A stretch of DNA of 64,000 nucleotides, taken from Gliomastix tumulicola. Taxonomy: Eukaryota > Ascomycota > Sordariomycetes > Hypocreales > Bionectriaceae. How positions within the stretch are numbered: the stretch's first letter is position 1; every line of letters begins with the position of its first letter. The stretch spans positions 178,300-242,299 of the forward strand of contig BCHX01000011.1 of the NCBI GenBank assembly GCA_001599755.1. The letters run 5' to 3'. Positions 22,755-34,103 of this stretch are shown here, piece by piece. Position numbers and translations under genes: made by a program. A model generated the notes under the pieces. That model saw only the letters and a program-made list of their open reading frames with translations, had not been told where the DNA came from and did not search any database.

Positions 22755-23579
22755 CTAAGCTGCTGGTATACGAATCCCATACTTGTTGTAATCAAAGTGC
22801 TCTAGACTTGAGATCCTCTCTGCCCACCCGTCATCAATTTCCCCTAGCTGCCACTCGTCTCCTATTCGAGACCGCCCCGTCCTGCCAGCTAATACTTCTT
22901 TCTCTTTCGGCTGATATTCTGCTGCCAGGTATGGATGCGGCACCCAGACAACTCTCATGCCTGCACGTCTCCCTGCCTCCACCCCTGCTATACTATCCTC
23001 GAAAACCAAACATTCTTCAGGTAAGATGGGGCCACGACCTGTGCGTCTGGTAGAGTTGAGCGTCTCCAGAGCGACCAGGTATATATCCGGGGCCGGTTTT
23101 GATCGACCTCCCCGTAACCTTGAGTCATCACCCAGCACACGCCTTTCAGGTCGAATGTAGTCCAGCAACGCCTTCGTTTCCGGCCTAGAGATCTTCAACC
23201 CAAAAGAAGATGTCTTGGTATTCGATGCTAAACCCAACTCAATCTGCTCCCCGGTATGTGCGTCGACCGCCCGACTTAAGGCGGATAATAGCGTGGTCGC
23301 GCCCGGTAACGGTTTGCAGTTTGGGAACCCTCGTCGCATCTGCTCACCCAACTCTTGATGCCATTCATCTCTTGAGATGGGAAGCTGTGCCCAAGCGTGA
23401 AACACGTCGCTGCTCGTCGAGCCCGCAACACCCATGAGCTGAGCCTGCATCGACAGGGTCAAGAGAGGCCTTCCATACTTTTCGAGAAGTTGATTCGTGG
23501 CTTGGGCGATTATGTCTTCGGAGTTGATGAGTAGCCCATCCATGTCGAAGATCAAGGCGCGGATGGGAGCCAGAGTCAT
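22755..23579 (-). CDS. HAD superfamily phosphatase (HDHD1/GS1-like)
   Basis: Single-exon haloacid dehalogenase-type hydrolase of 274 aa, likely a small-molecule phosphatase of the pseudouridine-5'-phosphatase/glycerol-3-phosphatase group. I start at the ATG at 23579 (MTLAPIRALIFDMDGLLINS) because the longer frame upstream adds 38 residues that lie in repeat R4. All four HAD motifs are present: FDMDGLLINSE (nucleophile Asp and second Asp), LASNT, SKPAPDIYL (Lys) and LVFEDSIAGVEAGRRAGM. It is convergent with the PfkB kinase, 24 bp apart, so the transcripts' 3' UTRs must overlap. Its first codons and upstream region are shared with repeat copies near 18310 and 47150. Confidence 0.92.
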   Translation of the reverse strand: MTLAPIRALIFDMDGLLINSEDIIAQATNQLLEKYGRPLLTLSMQAQLMGVAGSTSSDVFHAWAQLPISRDEWHQELGEQMRRGFPNCKPLPGATTLLSALSRAVDAHTGEQIELGLASNTKTSSFGLKISRPETKALLDYIRPERRVLGDDSRLRGGRSKPAPDIYLVALETLNSTRRTGRGPILPEECLVFEDSIAGVEAGRRAGMRVVWVPHPYLAAEYQPKEKEVLAGRTGRSRIGDEWQLGEIDDGWAERISSLEHFDYNKYGIRIPAA

Positions 23580-24750
23580 AGCCGTTCGCTGTAGATTGCG
23601 CGTAGATGTCAGCAACCGGCAGTGACCGTTCATATGGCCCGCCGAGCGGGAGAGAGGGAGCTCGCGGCCTAGATCATTGCTAAAGCAAACCAAGCTAGGT
23701 CCGCCATTGAAAGCATGGTCCCTATGGCCCTTTCAAGACCATGTGCCCAGGGCGCCCGTATTGATCATATGCGTGGTTTTGGTATTTCGTCTCGTAAGCT
23801 GGGTATTGGCGCAGTGTGCTGACGGGTTTCGAGGGTGGACATGCCTGGCGGTGTCAACCGTGACGAGGTTATCAGACGAGACTCACCGTTGCTGGTTGTG
23901 TCGTTGCCGCAAACCACCGGCTGAAGTTGCAGTCGGGTGCCTCAGGATACCATGCGCTGGTCAAGCGGCCCCCGAAGCTACACAACGTTTTGAGCGCATC
24001 TATCATGGGCTAAGCTCCTCTCGCTGATCAAAAAGAAGCCTGTGCGGCGGACCCGGAAACGGTTCTTCCGGTCCGACCCACGCACACAAGAGGCACCGCT
24101 AGCATCAGCATGCACATGTCTCTAGGTCCTCTCTTCATACCGTCACTTCTTTGGCACAACCACCGCTCACAGATTGCTCGACTTGCCAACCAAAGCGCCT
24201 CCCGATCTCTATGTCTCCGTCCACGGTAGCAAGCGGCGAGTAGCACCGCCTATCGAAGATGTTGGCTTGCACTGGGCACGGCGAGAGAGAGCCGTTTGCG
24301 CTGTCGACTTCTTAGGTTAAATGTCCGCACGCTTCCCTTCAAAACAACTCCTCGTTCATATTGTCACTCGAGATCATCTCTAGTCACCGACAGTCTTATC
24401 CGCACGCCGCTCACCGACGCCCCGTACAACACGGTAACCTGACCGTATCGGCGGAAACTCGTCGTCCAGACAAACTCTGGGTAGAGTGCCTTGACACGCA
24501 GCACCGTCCCGACCTTTCGAATACACCGCATCGAAGCGCAGGGGCAACCTCGAATATTCGCAATGCAAGCACCCCGTTCGGGGACGTACTGTGCCACGGC
24601 AGACACTGGAAAGAAACGACAAGCCAGTTTCGAAATCCGATCGCCGGGCGCGTATCCGAAACTGAACTATACTTACAACTTTGGCCCCTTCGAACCCGGG
24701 CGGTGAACGGCTGGCCTTCCTCCGGAGCTCCGCACAATCTCAACGCATCT
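23555..24750. repeat. Dispersed repeat family R4, copy B
   Basis: Best aligned with copy C (47145-48150), for example AAGCTAGGTCCGC, GTCTCGTAAGCTGGGTA and GGTGTCAACCGTGACGAGGT. It begins inside the first codons of the HAD gene and runs to the copia fragment at 24780. A protein-like plus-strand frame in copy C is broken here. Confidence 0.7.
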
Positions 24751-24779
24751 CATCGCGGAGCGTTCTCTTCACTCGAAAT

Positions 24780-24975
24780 GCTTCGGGTCGTGTTCGGCGG
24801 TTTCATGTTGAATCGGGTCAGGCGTGTGATGGCAGAGGTCACGTCAATCTGTGTGACGACGCCCACGCAGGTCAGGCTGTCGGTCATTGGTTGGAAGAGT
24901 TTGATCGCAGGGATCGCAACGGGCAGGGCCCGGCAGCGTTGACCCGGGTAGAGTGCGATGACGATGGCCGGCAAC
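24780..24975 (-). mobile_element. Ty1/copia RT fragment
   Basis: Minus-strand frame reads AIPAIKLFQPMTDSLTCVGV then TQIDVTSAITRLTRFNMKPP, the same RVT_2 end as copy A at 20540-20390, with many substitutions. Confidence 0.75.
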
Positions 24976-25319
24976 AACAGCCCCCGAGCCCGAATTCGTC
25001 AACATGGTATCCAAGGGCAGGTGTACAGTAATACGAACGCTAGTATGCAGTAGGACTTGAGATTATACCTGAATGAATATGTGTCCAGACGATCTATAGA
25101 GGACACCAAGGTTGTTGACGGTGTCGAGTGTCGATGGGTGGTCTAGTTCCAATGCCTTCTCCCTACCATCCAGTGCCCGCTGGAGAAGAGTACAAGATTA
25201 GGCAAAAGATGCAGCGCGCCCGCGATCACGCCTGCGCCCCCACTGCCAGGTATCGTTGATGCTCGACTCGGCTCGATTCAGGTGCACCGGAAGTATTCCA
25301 TGAAGTTGAAGGGTTCGGA
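24976..25319. other. No supported gene
   Basis: Stretch between the copia fragment and repeat R1; nothing recognised. Confidence 0.35.
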
Positions 25320-26130
25320 GGGTAGCGGATGACTGCCACGGAGGCGAACATTGCGGTTCGGTAGGAGTAGACGTTGGGTGGCTTGTCGGCGGTGAGTGGG
25401 AGGTGCCGCTAGTCTACGGACACGGGCGTCTTGTCGGTGGACCGAGGCCATGCTGCGTATTAGGTGACTCAAGTGGCATCGGCTTTTGTACCTAGCACTC
25501 CTCAGCAACGAGCTCAGGAGAAGCAAAGCGAACGTCTCTATGCGCGGTGCCCAACCCCGTAACAGGCCGCAGGACCTGAGGAGGGGGGGGGACGGCGCGG
25601 CGCTCATGCCATCATCCGCGTGGATCGGGCATCTCCGGGGCTAAGGGTATCATTTCATCCGTGCAGGGCACCAGCGCCCTTTCTCGTTCACCATGTAGAC
25701 CGCACGCTAGCGCCTATCCACGGATGCAAAAGAGCCGTGCATGGATCGCCGCCTGCCCACCCACCGTCTACTTTACGCTTCAACTCGTTCAGAGAAGCAT
25801 CTCCCGATTTGATTCGTCGCAGTGCCATACCGAGAGTGACGCCTACCCAGTTCGTCTGATCCTCACCGTCCAGAACGAATGCCGAGCCGTCTCTCCTTTC
25901 GCGATGGCTTTGGCAGCATGCTTGGGGAGGCTCGACTGGCCCACCGTCATTATCGGCCCTACTTGGTCGGTGAGACTGCCCGTCGTCTCTGAAAAGGATG
26001 TCCTAGGCGCCTTTCGGCCACCGGAGGCGCGATCATCCTCGAGTTGGGCCGCAAGCCTAGATACATGATTCACGGCGCCCGACACGAGGAAACACCCTCG
26101 AATCCCTCGAAGGGCGAAGACAAAGCTACT
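25320..26130. repeat. Dispersed repeat family R1, copy B
   Basis: Most complete copy with 44905-45620. Shared blocks are GCATGGATCGCCGCCTGCCC (~25738 and ~45423), GCGCCTTTCGGCCACCGGAG (~26007) and GACACGAGGAAACA. As in copy C, a copia RT fragment lies just to the left, so the two may belong to one composite unit. Contains a run of nine G (25583-25591). Confidence 0.75.
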
Positions 26131-26489
26131 AACAGGCTGCGGCGCCTCAGTGGGGTCAGGTTCGGGCTCAAGTAAGTCCGGGCGCCCAGAAGCGAAGCCT
26201 CCATATATGGATGCGCCCGCCCCCTTTGTCTTGTCGAAAACTGAGACTATTGCGTAGGCAACACATCTGTATGACATTATTCTCCGGCGCCCCAAGCCTT
26301 CTACTGCCTCTTCACCGGCGCTTCGGAGTCGGACTCTTCATCATACGCTGACGGGCTGCATAGCACTTGTACGCGCCCCTTGCACCACGCTTTTGGCTGA
26401 CGCACCATTAGACTAATGCAAAAGTCTTCCCCTTTCGCGACCTTTCAACTAAAACATCCTGAGAACTGAGCTCTCTATCAATCCCGAAC
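26131..26489. other. Presumed promoter region of the PAQR gene
   Basis: No gene seen. Lies between repeat R1 and the PAQR start codon. Confidence 0.35.
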
Positions 26490-27505
26490 ATGGCCAGAGC
26501 CCAAGATGAAACCTCCAGGGACGCGTCGTTGAAATGCCGGACGCTACAAGCGAGCGAGGTTCCAAGATGGCTGTTCAAACTTTTCATACTGGGAGGCTAT
26601 CGCCAACCACGCGGGTCCCTCTTTGCCTGCTTCAAGACTTTGGCGTTCATTCATAACGAGACGGTCAACATCTACTCGCATCTCGTGCCAGCCGCCATCA
26701 TCGGCTTCTTCGCCCTCACTGGTCACATCGGCCGATACTGGCATGAACGCTACCCATCGGCATCTCCCACAGATACGATTGCTATGCTAGCCTACGTGGC
26801 GACTTCATTTCTCTGCCTTACCATCTCAGCGTTGTACCACACGCTCGACTGCCATTCGCAGTCTCTGTCGCGGTTCTGGAATCGGCTTGACTATGCCGCG
26901 ATCATTCTGCAAACCGTCGGATCCTTCGGGTCTGGCATCTACATCATCTTCTACTGCATGCCACACCTACAAAAGCTATACTGGACGATGGTGAGCTTTC
27001 TTTTCCCCCAGTCATTCCCATTTCTAGCTGACCACGGCCGTAGACGGGCATTCTCGGGCTCGTATCCACTTACCTCGTTGCATTTTCCCACGTCCAGGAG
27101 AAGTCGAGGAAGGTTCGCGTCGCCACATTTGTCGCAATGGGTCTGTCGGGACTGCTCCCCGTGGCTCACGCTATTTTAATCTTTCCCGTGGAAGAGTTAA
27201 TGCAGCGGGCCGCCGTGGGCTATTATCTGGTCGAAGGCCTGGTGCTCCTTCTCGGGACGCGCTTCTATGCAGTGAGTTGAACCGCAGACGGATCAAGGAG
27301 TGAGTGCCACGCCGAGCCCAACTAACAGGTACAGCAGACCCGTTGTCCGGAGTCATGGAAGCCGGGACGATTCGATATATGGGGAGCATCGCATCAGATC
27401 TTCCACTTCCTGGTTGTGATCAGTTTCTTGATCCATATTCGGGGTCTTCTTCAAGCATTCGATTGGATAGATCGGAATCCAGTATGCCATGATTTCGGCT
27501 CATGA
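26490..27505 (+). CDS. PAQR / hemolysin III family membrane protein
   Basis: Seven-membrane-segment receptor of the progestin/adiponectin receptor-like family; fungal members (yeast Izh) affect lipid and zinc homeostasis. Three exons give 298 aa: 26490-26990, 27044-27271 and 27338-27505. The last acceptor could instead be at 27328, adding three residues. Family marks are FKTLAFIHNETVNIYSHLVP near the N-terminus, SALYHTLDCHSQS (zinc-site His) and HQIFHFLVVISFLIHI at the C-terminus (last zinc-site His residues). Membrane segments are visible as IIGFFALTG, FLCLTISAL, FVAMGLSGLLPVAHAILIF and GLVLLLGTRFY. Length is normal and all introns close in phase. Confidence 0.93.
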
Positions 27506-28139
27506 TGCGGGGAGATTAGTCTGGCAGTCTTGAGAAGCGGGCCCCCTCCCGTTCTTGCCCGTCATGGCCTCTCGACCACCCCACGGGATCGTATGATGTG
27601 GCGGCATGCTGCATTACCGGGGGGCGGGCTGGGTAGGAGAACGAGCAGAGACGAGACCGAGGGTGGCGAGAGCACGGCCGCGCTCAGGTGGATGATGAGG
27701 AGCAGCGCACGGATCGGGCGACTTTACATGGATCCGATCGGGATACATCACGGCTGTACGGGAGTTGGTGCGGACGGGGGACGGATGGTCAGATTTGGCG
27801 CGAGTTTCCATGCCCCAGCGGGATACGTCAGTACTTAATCTTGAGCGGATGGTGAGCTTCTGGAGGGCCTGTCGAATCTAACTCCGGGTCTGAGTCGTTC
27901 GAGACGTGGAAGCCGAGGGCTGCTTCCCCCTTCCGCCTTCTCCATCGAAACTTTCATTCCTACACTCCCTTCTTGCCCCCATCTGCAACCATCACCCGGT
28001 TCGAGTGCAATTCGATACCCAACCCTCTTGGGGGGAAAGTGTATCTTCCTAAGCTAGCAGAAGCTCGACCTAGACTGACGAGTTTTCGTAGCTTTGGTCT
28101 GCGTATAGATCAGCCTGAAGGTATTTTACCACTACTAGC
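27506..28139. other. No supported gene
   Basis: Downstream of the PAQR gene. Short ORFs only, G-rich around 27600-27800. No motif recognised. Confidence 0.35.
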
Positions 28140-29335
28140 AATCGCATACTAGTTAGCCAGCTGTGGTGGTTCTCTCTTAGACAGGAGATCCGTGACGACT
28201 ACATGGTCGGCCGAGGGTCTTGTCCGCTTGGATCAGGCTTCCGGGCCGTCCCCTTGATCTCAATCCCTAAGGTTCCACACCGAGGGCTTCGGTGAGTCTA
28301 GGCAGGTCAACTGCGCTTAGTCCCCCGGTGGCACGGCCCAGGGATGTCGTGTTTGAAGCTAGCACTATCCTTTCTCGCCACTCCTTATGCTATGCCGGCG
28401 GCAGACTCTTGGTCAGGCCATCAACCAACTGTTGTTTTGTTGACACGTTGGTGATCTGGGCCTCTTTCCAAGCTCGATCTCGTAGCCAACGGTCGTATAT
28501 GTCCACGTACTGGAGCTTCGTTTCGAGACGGCATTATTCTTGTTCTCCAAGTCAATCATCTGTTATCACAGTGGTTGGCGTTGTACTGTATACTGTTGCT
28601 GGCCCTCCAGGCCGTCACACCACTGAGAACCTTGGCACACATCGCTACAGGCATCGTACGTGTTCCCTCCTCCAATCTCGAGCGCTAGTCTCTTTACCCC
28701 ATATAGAAAGTCGATCGTTCGAAACGCTTGGCGGTTTCATGTTGAATAGCTTCAGGCGTGAGATAGCAAAGCCATATCGGTCGGGTGACGACGCTCGCAT
28801 CGGTCAAGAAGTCGGTTATATCGTAGACGTCTGATCGTGAGGAGGTTGGCGCAGCCGTCGTGAGGTGCTAGGTTTGAAACGTCGGCGTTGACGGGTAGCA
28901 GACTGTTGGAGTCAAGAGGTGTTTTTATATTCGATTGTGGCGGTGGCTAGCGAGGCAGGTGCGGCCTGATTCCGTTCCTCTTGATTGGCATGGTAGTTGC
29001 CTGAGCTCGAAGTCAGCAGTGACTGTAAAAGCTGTAGCCAACCTTTCTTCGAGACTGTGTTTGATCCGGGTCAGAAGCGAATAGAGCCTCAATCGAGGCG
29101 CTGAGACTCTGAACAGTCGGAATGCTGTGTGTATGTGTGTCTGTGCAGGCTGCCAAATCTGCATCCCTCAAACCCGAGATAGCGTCGCTCGCTGGGTGCC
29201 TCAGGCTCTGAAATAGTGTATTCTCCGCCTCGGGAACGCCTGCCACCACCCACACGCACCACCCTATACCCAATCCTGCCATTCACCTCTTGCGGATGCC
29301 TACAGGCTCCTGCCAGTAGACGCACTTGCCAAATT
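28140..29335 (-). mobile_element. Degenerate Ty1/copia region, copy B
   Basis: Aligns along its length with copy A (20050-21335), including ATCAGGCTTCCGGGCCGTC (~28229), the RT-end block near 28730-28830 and a right end with TGCCTCAGGCTCTG (~29199) and CAGTAGACGCACTTG. The RT frame is more decayed than in copy A. No LTRs recognised. Confidence 0.75.
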
Positions 29336-30299
29336 GGACTTCATCCCTATCCAGAGAGGTATTGTTCGGCAAAATGTTGTTCCCTGTGAGATCAATCAGT
29401 TCCATTTGTGCCTTGAATTCCATTCTCAACGCTACTCTGCCCCACCTCAGCCGAGAGAATCTCCGTACTCCAATGTGGCCTTTGAGAAGTACGTGCGTGT
29501 CGAATCAAGGAGGCAGTAGAATGTGGGATACGGTCTCGTCAGTCAGGGTTTCTTACGAGGCCGCGACGGGTTTATAACATCCCCTAACTTTCCATTCCGA
29601 AAGCAGATGTGCGTATGTCTAGAACCATCACGCCACGGACGGAGAACCGTGTGACCCGCTGAAGTAGACGCTGTTGTCCTGAGTAGTCCAAGGATTCAAT
29701 AGTGAACTTTCCCCCTGCTTTCATAGGAATGCAGCACCATAGGCTGACTCTTTCGAAGCTAGCTGTCCTGCGCGTATCTCATTTACCCCTCATTACGCCA
29801 TAGTGAAGACTTCGAGCCTCTCGAAGCAGGGCCATGAGCATCCTACCATTCCCACACACACTGCCTTCGCCCTCCCCGACGTTTGTGCCGCACCACTCTT
29901 ACACCGTGAGATATCCAGCTATGTGGCCGCGTGCTGGGGGACCTGCTGTGCCACCGCTGAAAGGCTGTGGCTGCTGCTTCTTTAGACAGCCACCCTGTCG
30001 GAGGGCGCCGGGGCGGTCATACGCAGCGGTCGTCAGGTGCGCTACCCATATAGGATCACCCGGGTCTTCGTTCTGAGGCACACCTCGGCGCCGAGCACCG
30101 GGTGCACGCAGTCTCTCACACGGGATTAGCCCAGGTTGTTACGCCTCCGGGTGATGTCCTTCCTCATCACTGCCGCCCTGTCGCACATTGGCCTCTCAGC
30201 TTTGAAGAAGGCATTAGCACTGCTCTCGACGAGTTGACCAACACTTCATCACATACGCTTATGAGGAAAATGGTGGTATCAGGTGGGAATGGCTAGGGG
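29336..30299. other. No supported gene
   Basis: Short ORFs without recognisable families; nothing repeated elsewhere was noticed. Confidence 0.35.
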
Positions 30300-30345
30300 C
30301 ATATTTTATGGAGCTGGCGAGGGTACCGAGCGAGCCGTGAGGAAT

Positions 30346-30590
30346 AGGCGAGGGGCAGGCGAGGGGCAGGCGAGGGGCAGTTAGGGACAACGAGAGACGG
30401 ATCACTGTGATATCCGAGAGCAAGTATGGATGGCAAGGGACAGTTAGGGACAGTCAGGGACGGTCGTTGTGGATACCTGGGAGCAGCCAGGGAGGGACAG
30501 TCATTGTGGGTATTTAGAAGCGGTTGGGGACGGCTGGGGACGAGACAGATGAGATCACGAAGGACAATCATTGGGGATAGAGCAAACCGG
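30346..30590 (+). repeat. Minisatellite-like G-rich tandem repeats
   Basis: About three 11-bp units GAGGGGCAGGC at 30348-30381, followed by imperfect GGGACAGTYAGGGAC units to about 30545. A related G-rich tract with AGGGGTGACA and GGTGGCAGG units lies at 54765-54845. Confidence 0.75.
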
Positions 30591-31303
30591 GACCTTCGGT
30601 GCGCCTACAGACAGAGGTGCTTTGAGAAATCCTTGATTAGCTCATGATTATTCTTCACAAGGTAGAGCACACACGCCAGGTGGGCTATCACAGGACATGA
30701 TGCTGATCTGGAGACCTTGAGGCGGACGGGCGGGCTTTTTGGCCCCTAGCAGCTCGCTTCGGAAGATGTCGCTCAGCGATGTGCACTATCGCACGCTTGA
30801 CTTGATGTCTATCGTGGGGTCTTGTCGCGGACTATTACCTGGGCATCGGCGGCCTGCAGGGCTGTGTGGTTCTGGGTAGCAGGGCTTCCTCCGATCCGGC
30901 CGGCAGCCAGATCCTGTGCGCCGCCGCGTCGGCCTCACCGTGAGCACATGAGGCCTAGGTACTGTTGCGTAGTGCTTGACAGCCTACCCTGTCCCGGTCC
31001 CCCAAAGTACCGACGCGTGTGCCCCGCTGTCGCTCGCGGCCTCCCTTGAAGCACAAGGTGGCGCGGGCCTGCCCCTTTTGAACCCGACGAAATCCTCTTC
31101 CTCCTGCACTCGCTCGGCCGGCCGACCCGCCCCCAGCAGGGACGTGGGCGCTTCCGCCCACGTGAATCGTGCTGTTTTGGTCTCGACCCATCGTCCCGCC
31201 TACTGCTCCTACCCTCCTCTACAATCTAGAGACAGGCAGAAACCACTCCTGTCGATGTCCATTATCGCCAATCAGCTTACATCTTCCCCAACAGCAGCCG
31301 ATC
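30591..31303. other. No supported gene; upstream of the FTA2-like gene
   Basis: GC-rich sequence with short ORFs only. The promoter of the gene starting at 31304 is presumably at the right side. Confidence 0.35.
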
Positions 31304-32254
31304 ATGTCGACCGAGCTGCCTCCATGCAAAGGGCCTAAGCTCAAGCGTTTCGAACATCACGATCGGCCCATTGAATGGTTGGAGAGGCTTGGTGCCGGTG
31401 GAGACGGCAACGCTGGCTCTGTCGCTAAAGCCTACGTCTTCCGAGCCCGCATAGCAGGACACGAGTATGCGGTCAAGGTTGTGAGTCAACAGAGAGCCCG
31501 TGCCCAGAGCGCAGCCGGGGTGCCATCGATCCCATCGTGCTGACCAAAGCGTTGGGGTTTGTTGATGTAGTTCAAGTTCTTCGACCCCCGAAGTCAGGCT
31601 TACTACTGGGGCCGTTTATTGGGGAGCGACACTGACCTGAACACCGCTGCCTACTACACCGATCCCTTCTACGCCGAGTGTCGAGCGCACGGGGGTATCG
31701 AGCAAGCCATCGCTAAGCGAAGACTAAGAAAGGACGCCGCGGTACGATGTCATGGATACCTGTTCCTCAGCGACGCCGACCAACGAAGACGTCTCGAGAA
31801 TGAAGGCCTTGATCTGGGCTTCGACAACTTGAACACCGAATATCAGAAGAACGCAGTTGGTGGTCTCAGGGTTCGAGCCATCGTGAAGGATCTCGCCTCG
31901 AACGACCTGGGCGTCGAGACGAAGAGGCTAAGAACCATCCTAGCCAGAATCAAGACACTCAGCAAGCTCAGAATCTACATTCGGGACATCGAGCCAGACA
32001 CTTTCAGAGGTGGGAAAGTGGCCAACTTGGAGGTATCTTGGACAGAGCCACATGCGCTGCTCGATGCCTGGGATGGGGGGGCGGCCAGTGGGTTTCGGCT
32101 CGCCGACAGGGTGGGTTTTGAGGCTATGCTGAGGGACAGAGGCATCCCGAATCCCGGAAATATCAGGGCGACGCGGAATATTGCTTACGGTAGGAAATTG
32201 AGGCCCAGAGGTGGAAGGCTGTCGAGGTTGCCTCTTGATGAGCTGACTTGGTAG
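31304..32254 (+). CDS. FTA2-like protein (kinase-like N-lobe)
   Basis: Resembles the family named for the kinetochore Sim4 complex subunit Fta2, which in filamentous fungi is expanded and mostly uncharacterised. A centromere role here is therefore not established. Two exons (31304-31480, 31571-32254) give 286 aa; the 90-nt intron has GTGAGT and ends GATGTAG. The N-terminus has a glycine-rich loop and Lys as in protein kinases (LGAGGDGNAGSVAKAYVF, then EYAVKV), followed by FKFFDPRSQAYYWG and YYTDPFYAECRAHGGI, then AVRCHGYLFLS. No HRD/DFG pair is obvious, so catalysis is doubtful. The C-terminus (GRKLRPRGGRLSRLPLDEL) is basic. Confidence 0.75.
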
Positions 32255-32559
32255 TGACCATAAGGCGGTTGAGCGATCGGCATATCGAGTCTCCGACGCT
32301 CTTCCTAGTCAACGGCCGTTATTTCCGCTCGAGGAGATGCGATCTGGCTACTGGTAGATCGCCGCACGGTCCCGGACGTTCTGTTGCCTCGGTCTTGGGC
32401 CAGAAGTTGCTATTCGTGTATTTTCTTGTGAAGGAACCCTCAACATTGTTCGAGCTAGAGGCTTTTCTAAATGAAAAGTCCGACTATCGAGTATGCGGCA
32501 CCTATGCGAGTAAGCCTCAGAGGCAAGCTCAACACCCTGGTCCCGCACAGCTTCGCATC

Positions 32560-33130
32560 GCACCCTTCTAGCATTACTCCGCTTGGATTCAATTCCGAGG
32601 CCGTTCGTTGGATCGCCAGCCACATAATTCGCAACAGAGCGAGCCCGTACTCCTTAGCCACGGTTTACGGTAAGTGTACGCATAATTTCGTTATCCAGCG
32701 CGCTTAAAAGATCCGGCGAACAATGCTCGACTCTCGGCCTTCGTGCCTCGGCATCCCCGAGTCACATCCGAATCACATCTTTCCACACTCGCCAGCCAAT
32801 AGTCTGGCCCGGCAGACTCAGGTGCAGCCCCGCAGATCGTGTGACTACGGAGAGGTGATTGAGCAGCACTGTGCGGGTCCTTGCCGTACATCATAAGTAC
32901 ATACATATGTCAGGGCTATACCATCCTGTCGTTCACTGGGCGATCCGATTGGGTAGGCAGTAGAATAGGAACTTCTGTACTTCGCGATCACTGCATCGAG
33001 GATTCACAAGACGAGACGCAGGGCCTTGAACCCTCCCCCCACTTGCGGGGCCGGAAGGCCATTCCGAGCAAGCGACGACACCAGTTGCGCGAAAAGGGGT
33101 TTACTTCAGAGTGGCATCACGCTTAAGCGT
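32560..33130. repeat. Dispersed repeat family R2, copy 2
   Basis: Aligns with 36015-36690 and 4750-5150 (TCCGAGTCACATCCGAATCAC near 32768; GACGAGACGCAGGG near 33011 versus GAAGCAGACGCAGGG in copy 3). Element type unknown. Confidence 0.65.
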
Positions 33131-34103
33131 GTGACTGCTTCGGCCAGTGCGTGCATGCTGACCAATATTCATTCCGCTTTCATGGCAAGCGATGTGTGTG
33201 GGGCTGCTGAGCGCCATTCAGGAGATGAGGATAAACAGAACAGCTCCTGGGCGAAGGAATGAGGGGGAGAGAGGAGCTGCTCGCTATCTGATGCTGAGTG
33301 CTCCATGCAGCCTGATGTCACACCTGACCACGCAGAGGCATATTGATCCCCTCCTATGCGTGAAACCTGTCCGCCACGAGCATCCGACAGTACGATTATG
33401 GCTTCTAGTGCCCTTGGAAACAGCAAATTCTTTGAAGTCCTCCAGATCCGAGTTTGTCTCCCAGTGTGTGAGGGCTAGAAGGAAGCACATCGGGAATATG
33501 AAGTTCCAGCAGGTCCATTAGAGTAAGCAACGGAAACCTAATTATTATGCTAGGCGGCCCGCTCAAATGTCCTGTCCATCTCTCTTCCTGACTCGCTCGG
33601 AACTGCCTCCAGCTCATTGGCGCAGTCCATCCTTGGCGCAAATGATGCCTCTGCCAGAGAGGGATTGTATCAGTGGACTGGCCGCGCTGTCCTTGGCTCT
33701 GGGCCACGGCTTCCTCGAGCCAATCAGGTGCCAAGTGATCCGAGCGGTCGGGGTTTTCTATCATGGTTGACCAGCACCCGCTCCCGAGTCCGTCTCCGAG
33801 GTATCCTTGCTGAGAGCTCATCTCTTGCAGTCCTCGACAGGTGACCCCGGGAGAATAAATCCTCTGGCGTCCTTTGCCCCACGGTGTTCGCTTCGACGTA
33901 CAGGGTTGCCATGGCCCGGCCAGCCTCTTCTTGGGGGCGATGGTATCTCCAAGGTTACGGAACTCTATGCTCTTCTGCACTCATCTTGGATCTAGTCCTC
34001 CATGTGTTTGCATTTGCTCTCCTTTGACAAGCAAGCCTAACACCGCAAAGCTTCCCTCATGGCTTCTGACTAGCACAAATTCCTAGCGTTCCTTCGTGGG
34101 CGC
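33131..34103. other. No firmly supported gene; long minus-strand ORF 33980-33405
   Basis: A 191-codon minus-strand frame (33980-33405) and an overlapping frame with ARIPRRRTRERVLVNH near 33790 look partly protein-like, but in different frames and without a recognised family. Possibly a decayed gene. Confidence 0.25.

Noticed and set aside
30346..30590. CRISPR-like array
   Set aside because: Units are 11-15 bp, contiguous and without spacers; the organism is a eukaryote.
31304..32254. Active protein kinase
   Set aside because: The glycine-rich loop and Lys are present, but no HRD or DFG motif is evident; FTA2-like fits better.
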